Assembly: GCA_945910925.1 (NCBI GenBank) | Contig: CAMDZX010000124.1 | Location: 1 to 5,182, forward strand | Reading direction: 5' to 3' | From: an uncultured bacterium | Lineage (GTDB): Bacteria; Cyanobacteriota; Vampirovibrionia; Gastranaerophilales; Gastranaerophilaceae | Length of the DNA stretch: 5,182 bases | In this document: positions 1 through 4,479 of the stretch, in pieces | How the letters are laid out: the number at the start of each line of letters is the position of its first letter | How positions within the stretch are numbered: position 1 is the first letter of the stretch | Notes under the pieces: model-generated | The model's input: the letters and a program-made list of their open reading frames with translations, nothing else | Databases searched by the model: none | What the model was told of the DNA's origin: nothing | Program-made: the position numbers and the translations under genes

Positions 1-513
1 GGCGTTTACCCTTACCGCCTGCATTCGTTTATAATCTGCGTTTATTATGATACTTTCAAAGTGCAACCTGTCTATCAACATATTTATGTCAGTAGATGTT
101 ATTAAGAGTTGAAAAAATCCTGTTCTCTGAGTCTTAAAGATTTGCCTTATACGATTTTTAAGTTCATTATCAATCATAATAAAGTCTGAATTCGCTTGAC
201 GCAGAGTAGCTTCCATCTGTAATAGTTGACGTTGTTTTTTGTCATAAGCAGCTTGAGATGCTTTTAGAGAATTTTGTGTACTTGCAAGTTTTTTCTGATT
301 TCTGTACAACTTATTAGTTTCAATATTTTCCAATACTCTCAGGTGTTTAACTTTTGCATGAGCCTGAGCTTGCTGCTTCTTAATAGACTGCATCTTTTTT
401 ATATTATTTGAATACGCAGAAGATGATTGGGTTGAGTTAGCAGAAAAAGCAGGTTGCAATCCCATGGAAAGCAACAAACAAAATATTAATGCTATACAGG
501 TCTTTAATTTCAT
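1..513 (-). CDS. EnvC/PcsB-like murein hydrolase activator, N-terminal part (partial at window edge)
   Basis: Reading the reverse complement gives 171 uninterrupted codons from an ATG at 513 to the left edge. Residues 1-25 form a Sec signal peptide (basic MKLK, hydrophobic core, cleavage near AFSA). Residues about 35-135 are rich in Lys, Gln, Ala and Leu with heptad-like spacing, so a long coiled coil. Residues 141-160 (R-I-R-Q-I-F then GFFQLLITS) followed by a D-I-N-M-L-I-D-R-L segment match the conserved end of the coiled coil in the EnvC/PcsB/CwlO group. Those proteins work in the periplasm or at the cell surface to activate or carry out peptidoglycan cleavage at division, usually through a C-terminal M23 (LytM) or CHAP domain; here that part lies outside the window, so enzyme and activator roles cannot be separated. 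A TGA in the same frame at 523-525 rules out a longer N-terminus. There is no Shine-Dalgarno and the upstream gene stops 4 nt earlier, so translation is probably coupled. Confidence 0.82.
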   Translation of the reverse strand, partial: MKLKTCIALIFCLLLSMGLQPAFSANSTQSSSAYSNNIKKMQSIKKQQAQAHAKVKHLRVLENIETNKLYRNQKKLASTQNSLKASQAAYDKKQRQLLQMEATLRQANSDFIMIDNELKNRIRQIFKTQRTGFFQLLITSTDINMLIDRLHFESIIINADYKRMQAVRVNA

Positions 514-517
514 ACTT

Positions 518-622
518 TTATTTCATAAAAATAGGCAGAAGCATCATTCCAAATGTCCATGCCATAAACGTAATTGCTATAATAAATACTATTGTTTTTT
601 GATGTTTTCTAAAAAATTCCAT
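518..622 (-). CDS. 34-residue single-span membrane protein resembling a SurA/PpiD N-terminal anchor
   Basis: The gene starts at the ATG at 622 and stops with TAA at 520-518. The protein begins MEFFRKHQKTIVF, continues as one hydrophobic helix (about residues 11-33) containing Trp, Gly and several Met, and ends ...LLPIFMK. A short basic N-terminus followed by one membrane span closely resembles the first residues of PpiD and SurA_N-type periplasmic chaperones, but nothing follows it. AGG at 631-629 lies 6 nt before the start and GGGAG at 638-634 lies 11 nt before it; either may serve as ribosome binding site. It sits 4 nt upstream of the EnvC-like gene in the same direction, so the two are probably co-transcribed and translationally coupled. 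An N-in/C-out inner-membrane topology is predicted from the basic N-terminus. Function is unknown. It could be a conserved micro-protein of the division/envelope machinery or the remnant of a longer chaperone gene; the clean start, stop and spacing favour a real small gene. Confidence 0.6.
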   Translation of the reverse strand: MEFFRKHQKTIVFIIAITFMAWTFGMMLLPIFMK

Positions 623-671
623 CCGTATCCTATCTCCCGTCTTTTATTCATTCTACTATTAAAACGTATTT

Positions 672-700
672 ATTGCAAACTAAATATTGATTATTTGCAA
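672..700 (-). promoter_or_regulatory. Possible promoter for the small membrane protein / EnvC-like operon
   Basis: On the minus strand TTGCAA (700-695) is followed after 17 nt by TGCAAT (677-672), each matching 4 of 6 consensus sigma-70 positions. Transcription would start near 665, giving a leader of about 43 nt before the ATG at 622. The match is weak and the DNA is AT-rich, so chance is a real possibility. Its -35 uses the same TTGCAA palindrome as the opposite promoter. Confidence 0.25.
673..700. repeat. Two TTGCAA palindromes 22 bp apart in the divergent intergenic region
   Basis: TTGCAA occurs at 673-678 and 695-700. Each copy is its own reverse complement, and the start-to-start distance is 22 bp, about two helical turns. 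Both lie between the divergent starts at 622 and 730, where a dimeric regulator could contact one face of the DNA. Alternatively, they are simply promoter elements for the two directions. Confidence 0.3.
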
Positions 701-723
701 AAAGTAACAAAATAAATTAATAT
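695..723 (+). promoter_or_regulatory. Candidate leaderless promoter of the STAND-TPR gene
   Basis: TTGCAA (695-700, 4 of 6 matches to TTGACA), a 17-nt spacer and TAATAT (718-723, 4 of 6 matches to TATAAT) place the expected transcription start at 730, the A of the ATG. No Shine-Dalgarno precedes that ATG, which fits a leaderless mRNA. The hexamers themselves are only moderate matches; the support comes from the spacing and the missing ribosome binding site together. Confidence 0.4.
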
Positions 724-729
724 TGTCCT

Positions 730-2925
730 ATGGCAAAAAGTTTTTTATCTATTAACGCAAATTATAATGATTTTTCTACGGTTCCATCTCAAGACATAGA
801 TTCCTTTTTACTAAAAAACTGTGAAGTCAATTTGAGTAAAATATACGGTTTTTGCCAAAAGCCTGAGGATATTCTTATAATTAGTGGTTTTTTAGGAACC
901 GGAAAAACCCGAGTCATAAAACATTTACTAAATTATTTGGATAGAGATGTATGTTCCTTTAAAATATACTGTTCAAAATCTCTAACACTTGACGATGTAC
1001 TTCTGTCTTTATGGTCGCAATTTATATCTGATACCTCAAATATGGATATTGCATATAAATACAGACAAACTACATCTTTTCAAGATAAAGTATCAGGCTA
1101 TTTTACTGATTTTCAAAAAAATATTGTAATTACGTTATTTGATTTTGATTCAATAACTGATAATAACAGACAAGAGATTCTTGATTTTTTAACATCTGTT
1201 TCTGCAAGCGATAAAATAAAAGTAATAATTGTATCTAAGACCTTTGATACATCATCATTTGCCGAAAACGTAAAATATACAAAAGTTATCCTAAAAGCAT
1301 TATCCAGAAATATTTTTGAAAACTATATGGTTGATAAAGGTGTAAAAACAACATCAAGAATGTTTGATGAACTTTATAAGATAACACGCGGATATTATCT
1401 GTATGCAGCAATTACTGCAAAAATTTTAAAACAAAAAGATTTAAGCGTTAACGATTATTTGGCAGCATATACAAATTCAGGGTTACCTTTTGATAAATTT
1501 TTATCAAAAGCCTTCGTGAGTATGTTACCCCCAAATTGTATTAAACTTTTAAATTTATTATCACTGGTAAGACACCCTATAAATTCGTACGTACTTGAAG
1601 CTTTAGATTGTTACGATGAACAGTCTGTCAATTTACTGCGTGAAAAACTATTTTTAACTTCGCCGGATAAACTATTTATAATAAACAACTATTTTAAAAA
1701 TGAAATCATTGAAGAAATGTCCAAAGATGAAAAACAAGCTATACACCAACAACTTGTTTCATTTTATAATTCTCAGCTTCCGTTAAAACCTTCAGAAAGA
1801 ATGCAGCTTCTTTCAAGAACAACGATGCGAACAGAAGCAGAATACCATCTTAAAGCGGTATCTCTTCAAATTAATGAAGAAACTTCCACTAAAATACCGC
1901 AACAAGCAAATTTACCGAAGGACGATTTATTAAAACTTGCTCAAGATTTTACAAAGAATTATCAATACAAGGACGCAATCGCTATATATTTACGATTATT
2001 GGATAATGAAAATTCAGATAAATTAGATATTTATGTTAATTTGGCAGAACTCTATGATAAACAGGGTAATTACAAATATGCCTTACATTATCTGCAACGA
2101 ATTATAGAACATTACAACGAATCAAATAATACATATCAAATAAACAAATACAAAATGCATATCGCACAAATTTATTATCGTTCATATAAAACAACAGAGG
2201 CGATAAATCTTTTGTATGAAATCATATCACAATCAACAAATAGCGAAATTACAATTGAGGCATATACATTGCTTGGCAATATATATATATCACTATCTTC
2301 AAAAAATAAAGCTTATGAATTATACAGCAAAGCAATAGTGCTGTCCGAAAGGGAAAATTTTGAAAAAAATCTGCCGGAGCTATATTTTAAATTTGCAATT
2401 TTAGCTGATGAAAACGAAGAAGTTGATATAGCAATAAATTATTACAGACATTGCATCGAAAGATCTGATGATAGTACAAAGTATAAATCCTTATCATACT
2501 CAAACCTCGGAGATTTATATCTTGATATGGAGGATAACTCTAATGCACTTAATAATTTCAAAACCGCATATTTATTAGATAAAAAAAATTCAAATTATTT
2601 TGGAATGTATTACACAGCCTCAACCATTGCAAAAATCATCTTAACTTCCTCTCCTGAAGAAAGTTTTAACTATCTACATTTAGCAAAAGCCGCAGCAGTT
2701 AAAAGTAATGATATATATGCAATGGCAAATTCAGGATTACATTTAGGTGATTATTATGCAAATATTAATCAATACGAAAATGCACTAAATGAATATTTTG
2801 CAGTTTTTAATCTGGTAAAAGACAAGTTTAGTGAATATAATAAAAAAAGAATATTAACAAGAATCAATGATATAAAACTAAAAATAGGAGAAAGCAGGTT
2901 CAATGAACTTTATAATAAAGAGTGA
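730..2925 (+). CDS. STAND-like P-loop NTPase with winged-helix region and C-terminal TPR array
   Basis: The protein has 731 residues and three recognisable regions. First, a P-loop NTPase: Walker A GFLGTGKT at residues 53-60, a Walker B-like strand VITLFDFD at 133-140 (Asp138 and Asp140, without the Glu typical of fast AAA+ ATPases), and a sensor-1-like strand KVIIVSKT at 164-171. Second, a helical region with TRGYYLYA at 219-226, resembling the place of the GxP motif in STAND/NB-ARC proteins, followed by a probable winged helix at about 265-335. Third, about eight TPR-type helical pairs from 398 to 700; the clearest are at 434-462, 510-540, 587-617 and 664-697. There is no signal peptide, membrane span, N-terminal effector or recognisable DNA-binding tail, so it is probably a cytoplasmic nucleotide-dependent sensor or scaffold like the core of MalT-type proteins. 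ATG 730 is the first possible start, since TAA at 718-720 closes the frame. Its last 23 nt overlap rsmG. Specific function is unknown. Confidence 0.85.
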   Translation: MAKSFLSINANYNDFSTVPSQDIDSFLLKNCEVNLSKIYGFCQKPEDILIISGFLGTGKTRVIKHLLNYLDRDVCSFKIYCSKSLTLDDVLLSLWSQFISDTSNMDIAYKYRQTTSFQDKVSGYFTDFQKNIVITLFDFDSITDNNRQEILDFLTSVSASDKIKVIIVSKTFDTSSFAENVKYTKVILKALSRNIFENYMVDKGVKTTSRMFDELYKITRGYYLYAAITAKILKQKDLSVNDYLAAYTNSGLPFDKFLSKAFVSMLPPNCIKLLNLLSLVRHPINSYVLEALDCYDEQSVNLLREKLFLTSPDKLFIINNYFKNEIIEEMSKDEKQAIHQQLVSFYNSQLPLKPSERMQLLSRTTMRTEAEYHLKAVSLQINEETSTKIPQQANLPKDDLLKLAQDFTKNYQYKDAIAIYLRLLDNENSDKLDIYVNLAELYDKQGNYKYALHYLQRIIEHYNESNNTYQINKYKMHIAQIYYRSYKTTEAINLLYEIISQSTNSEITIEAYTLLGNIYISLSSKNKAYELYSKAIVLSERENFEKNLPELYFKFAILADENEEVDIAINYYRHCIERSDDSTKYKSLSYSNLGDLYLDMEDNSNALNNFKTAYLLDKKNSNYFGMYYTASTIAKIILTSSPEESFNYLHLAKAAAVKSNDIYAMANSGLHLGDYYANINQYENALNEYFAVFNLVKDKFSEYNKKRILTRINDIKLKIGESRFNELYNKE

Positions 2926-3508
2926 GTTTTCCGATTATATAAATTCTTTTTTAGAGCAAAATTCAGTGATAAACCTCATTTCTAAGAATGAAGAAAAATA
3001 TATTTTTGAAAAGCATATATTTGATTCTCTTGCCATTGGTATATTTTTCAAAAAGTATAATATACACCCGAAGAATTTGCTTGATATCGGTACAGGTGGT
3101 GGATTTCCTGCGGTTCCTATTGCAATAGAGTATCCTAATATTCAAGTTACGGCTCTTGATAGTATTAGAAAGAAAATTAATGCTATTAACAATATCAAGC
3201 AAGAACTTGATATAAAAAATCTGACACCACTCTGCTCTCGTGCTGAGAATTTACAAAATACCAAGTTTGATATTATAACATCTCGTGCCGTTGCAAGGAT
3301 TAACATTTTGGCGAAATACGCTTCACCATTATTAAAACAAGACGGATATTTTGTAGCTTATAAATCAAAACTTGCAGATGAAGAAATTAATGAAGCTTTA
3401 AACATTCTAAACAAATTAAATCTAAAACATATTGATACCCTAGAATACAGGTTACCATTACCGGAAGTGTTTGAGAGAAAACTTCTAATATTTAAAAAGC
3501 TTACTTAA
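2903..3508 (+). CDS. rsmG: 16S rRNA (guanine527-N7)-methyltransferase RsmG
   Basis: RsmG (GidB) uses S-adenosylmethionine to methylate N7 of G527 in 16S rRNA within the 30S subunit; in several bacteria its loss gives low-level streptomycin resistance. The 201-residue length is close to the 207 of E. coli. Family signatures are all visible: NLISKNEE...KHIFDSL at residues 24-43 (matching the NLT...RHILDSL block), the SAM-binding motif I LLDIGTGGGFPAVPIAI at 59-75, the acidic end of strand 2 at Asp86, SRAVA at 127-131, and the C-terminal LPLPEVFERKLLIFKK at 184-199. The chosen ATG lies 23 nt inside the end of the upstream STAND-TPR gene; AGGAG at 2886-2890 is 12 nt before it, and AGG at 2896-2898 is nearer. 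The overlap implies co-transcription and probable translational coupling. The 3' end overlaps the convergent 118-residue gene by 8 nt. Confidence 0.96.
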   Translation: MNFIIKSEFSDYINSFLEQNSVINLISKNEEKYIFEKHIFDSLAIGIFFKKYNIHPKNLLDIGTGGGFPAVPIAIEYPNIQVTALDSIRKKINAINNIKQELDIKNLTPLCSRAENLQNTKFDIITSRAVARINILAKYASPLLKQDGYFVAYKSKLADEEINEALNILNKLNLKHIDTLEYRLPLPEVFERKLLIFKKLT

Positions 3509-3857
3509 TATTTAGAAAATCGCATATCTTTTTTAAAATATTTTTGGTATTTTTTTCTTTCGGCAATGCTACCGTTCCATAATACCCCTTATAACTTTTT
3601 ATAATATTTTGAGGCAGTGTTCTGTTTTTGGATAGAGTATCCGAAATGAATGATAAATACTCATCCTGTTCTTCTTTGTACATAACATCTTGCATTCTTA
3701 ATTCTTCATCAGCTTCATAGTGAATTAGAGCATGATAAGCTGTTATTATACTTTTATCCGTAGTATTTTTAGGGAAACTCAACAATGCCTGCCGTACAGG
3801 AATTTGTCCGGTAATTACAAGCATAATCAATCTTGAAACAAGCTGTCTGTCGTTCAT
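3501..3857 (-). CDS. Uncharacterised 118-residue protein
   Basis: I do not recognise this protein. It starts MNDRQLVSRLIMLVITGQIP, has no signal peptide, and residues 1-30 look like an amphipathic helical pair. The middle (about 35-75) is acidic and probably helical, with AYHALIHYEADEELR and YKEEQDEYLSFI; the end is basic (KNTKNILKKICDFLNIK). It is most likely a soluble, all-helical cytoplasmic protein. The stop overlaps the 3' end of rsmG by 8 nt in convergent orientation, and no terminator is visible between them, so the two mRNAs could be antisense to each other at their ends. It lies 23 nt downstream of the lipoprotein gene on the same strand. No Shine-Dalgarno precedes the ATG; a promoter-like sequence ends right before it, so it may be read from its own leaderless mRNA as well as from the lipoprotein transcript. 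The length of the open frame and its plausible protein composition support it as real. Confidence 0.75.
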   Translation of the reverse strand: MNDRQLVSRLIMLVITGQIPVRQALLSFPKNTTDKSIITAYHALIHYEADEELRMQDVMYKEEQDEYLSFISDTLSKNRTLPQNIIKSYKGYYGTVALPKEKNTKNILKKICDFLNIK

Positions 3858-3864
3858 ATTAGAA

Positions 3865-3894
3865 ATTCTATAACAAAATACTAATGCCTGTCCA
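3865..3894 (-). promoter_or_regulatory. Candidate leaderless promoter of the 118-residue gene
   Basis: On the minus strand TGGACA (3894-3889) matches 5 of 6 of the -35 consensus. An 18-nt spacer leads to TAGAAT (3870-3865), matching 5 of 6 of TATAAT; an overlapping alternative TGT-TATAGA at 3875-3867 has an extended -10. The predicted transcription start is about 3858, one base before the ATG at 3857. The -35 lies inside the last codons of the lipoprotein gene. This is one of the best two-hexamer promoter matches I found in the window. Confidence 0.45.
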
Positions 3895-4135
3895 GATTAA
3901 TAACTCTAAAACTTGGAGTAGAAACATCCTGCGGTCCGATAGGATAATCAAAATTAACCTGTCTGCCATCGCTCAAATCAATAACATTCGCGACCTTCTT
4001 TTTTGTTTTCGCTTTTGTATATTTGGATTCATGTTTAATAACAATTTTTGTATGCTTAACACTACTACAACCGCAAAAGAAGAAAGAAGCAGCAAAACAA
4101 ACTATTAATACTAAACATAAATATTTATAGTTCAT
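3881..4135 (-). CDS. Small basic lipoprotein, uncharacterised
   Basis: The protein has 84 residues from the ATG at 4135. A hydrophobic signal region (YLCLVLIVCFAASFFF) is followed by FCGC-SS, a lipobox whose lipidated Cys is residue 23 from this start; Phe at -3 and Cys at -2 are unusual, but Gly-Cys-Ser-Ser is typical. The mature part is about 62 residues. Its first half is very basic (KHTK...KYTKAKTKKK) and its second half is a conserved-looking VIDLSDGRQVNFDYPIGPQ block ending FRVINLDRH. No family is recognised. It is probably anchored to a membrane and faces the periplasm; the basic stretch could touch peptidoglycan, anionic lipids or a partner. A longer reading from ATG 4141 adds two residues, but that ATG directly abuts a perfect TATAAT at 4147-4142 and could not be included in the transcript from it. 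The gene lies 38 nt downstream of the 46-residue gene. Confidence 0.75.
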   Translation of the reverse strand: MNYKYLCLVLIVCFAASFFFCGCSSVKHTKIVIKHESKYTKAKTKKKVANVIDLSDGRQVNFDYPIGPQDVSTPSFRVINLDRH

Positions 4136-4141
4136 ATACAT

Positions 4142-4170
4142 ATTATAACATATTGTATTAAATTTTTCAT
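4142..4170 (-). promoter_or_regulatory. Extended -10 promoter placing the lipoprotein transcript start at its ATG
   Basis: A perfect TATAAT (4147-4142), preceded by TGT (4150-4148) as an extended -10, has ATGAAA (4170-4165, 4 of 6 matches to TTGACA) 17 nt upstream. The predicted start of transcription is 4135, the A of the second candidate ATG of the lipoprotein. No Shine-Dalgarno is present, so the message would be leaderless. Confidence 0.55.
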
Positions 4171-4173
4171 CCC

Positions 4174-4314
4174 CTAATTTAATCCTGAGAGTCCGAGAAT
4201 CCTTTCCTTCATAAATATTAGATATGAAGTTGTCATTTCTTCCTTGTCTTCACAATTCTTAACAAGATTTTCAAAATCCACTATTACTTTTTCGTCTTTT
4301 AATTTCTTAAACAT
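4174..4314 (-). CDS. Uncharacterised 46-residue protein
   Basis: A small gene reads from ATG 4314 to TAG at 4176-4174. The protein starts MFKKLKDEKVIVDFENLVK, is rich in Lys and Glu, has no signal peptide or membrane span, and ends RILGLSGLN; most of it is likely helical. Its reality is supported chiefly by the ribosome binding site: AAGGGGGT at 4325-4318 differs at one position from AAGGAGGT, and the changed base can still pair with U. An in-frame ATG at 4317-4315 adds one Met, but the later ATG has the better spacing (4 nt after the SD element). It reads in the same direction as the lipoprotein and 118-residue genes and may share transcription with them. I do not recognise a family. The main doubt is its short length. 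Confidence 0.6.
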   Translation of the reverse strand: MFKKLKDEKVIVDFENLVKNCEDKEEMTTSYLIFMKERILGLSGLN

Positions 4315-4317
4315 CAT

Positions 4318-4325
4318 ACCCCCTT
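4318..4325 (-). promoter_or_regulatory. Strong Shine-Dalgarno of the 46-residue gene
   Basis: AAGGGGGT on the minus strand matches 7 of 8 bases of AAGGAGGT. It selects the ATG at 4314 and contrasts with the two genes downstream, which have no ribosome binding site. It overlaps the DnaA-box nonamer by two bases. Confidence 0.6.
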
Positions 4326-4332
4326 ATCCACA
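4324..4332 (+). promoter_or_regulatory. Perfect DnaA-box nonamer TTATCCACA
   Basis: The nine bases match the high-affinity DnaA box exactly. The site lies at the left end of a very AT-rich intergenic stretch and directly upstream of the ribosome binding site of the 46-residue gene. A second, weaker candidate (AATTTCACA on the minus strand, 4419-4411, one mismatch to TTWTNCACA) lies 87 bp away. It could be an operator for DnaA or part of an origin-proximal region, but one perfect site is not enough to call oriC, and a rough estimate gives several percent probability of such a nonamer by chance in the window. Confidence 0.35.
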
Positions 4333-4479
4333 AATTTAGTAACGACCATGCCTTATGAAATCTTTAATTTTTTGCAGATAATTGTTAAGTTTTTTTACAT
4401 TTTTTTATTATGTGAAATTTTCAAATCTAAAAATACTTTATATATAAGTGAGAAAAGAGAGATAAAAGAGGACATACTT
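4333..4479. other. Very AT-rich divergent intergenic region
   Basis: Between the DnaA-box-like site and the ATG at 4480 the sequence is dominated by A/T runs (for example 4386-4408, almost all T on the plus strand). It should hold the divergent promoters of the 46-residue gene and the repeat-protein gene. I see no RNA gene, riboswitch or convincing GC-rich hairpin in it. Easily melted DNA next to a DnaA nonamer is noteworthy but not diagnostic. Confidence 0.5.
4420..4448 (+). promoter_or_regulatory. Candidate promoter of the repeat-protein gene
   Basis: TTCAAA (4420-4425, 4 of 6) and TATAAG (4443-4448, 5 of 6) are separated by 17 nt and would start transcription near 4455, giving a 25-nt leader that includes the Shine-Dalgarno at 4467-4472. 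An alternative is TTGTTA (4382-4387) with TATTAT (4406-4411) at 18 nt spacing. The region is so AT-rich that neither is secure. Confidence 0.35.

Noticed and set aside
592..654. 20-codon minus-strand frame starting MNKRREIGYGW, ahead of the 34-residue membrane protein
   Set aside because: It has no ribosome binding site and overlaps the better-supported membrane protein in another frame.
464..715. 83-codon plus-strand open frame
   Set aside because: It is antisense to the EnvC-like N-terminus and the 34-residue membrane protein, which have clear protein features; its own product is rich in His, Cys and Tyr with no recognisable pattern and it has no good start context.
2963..3202. 79-codon minus-strand open frame
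   Set aside because: It lies wholly inside rsmG, which is secure from its motifs.
3515..3565. A/T inverted repeat followed by a T run, terminator-like for rsmG
   Set aside because: The stem is all A-T, and the sequence is inside the coding region of the convergent gene; it is better explained by Lys/Phe codons.
3860..3870. Short palindrome TAGAAATTCTA
   Set aside because: Its arms of five bases are expected by chance in AT-rich DNA and it coincides with the -10 candidate of the 118-residue gene.
3884..4108. 74-codon plus-strand open frame
   Set aside because: It is antisense to the lipoprotein gene, which has a signal sequence, lipobox and promoter.
4314..4349. 11-codon minus-strand reading frame whose TGA overlaps the first ATG of the 46-residue gene
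   Set aside because: The overlap would suit a coupled leader peptide, but there is no usable ribosome binding site or promoter for it and it is too short to support.
4324..4450. Calling a replication origin
   Set aside because: Only one perfect DnaA box and one weak one are present, with no dnaA or dnaN in the window; the site is reported as a finding only.
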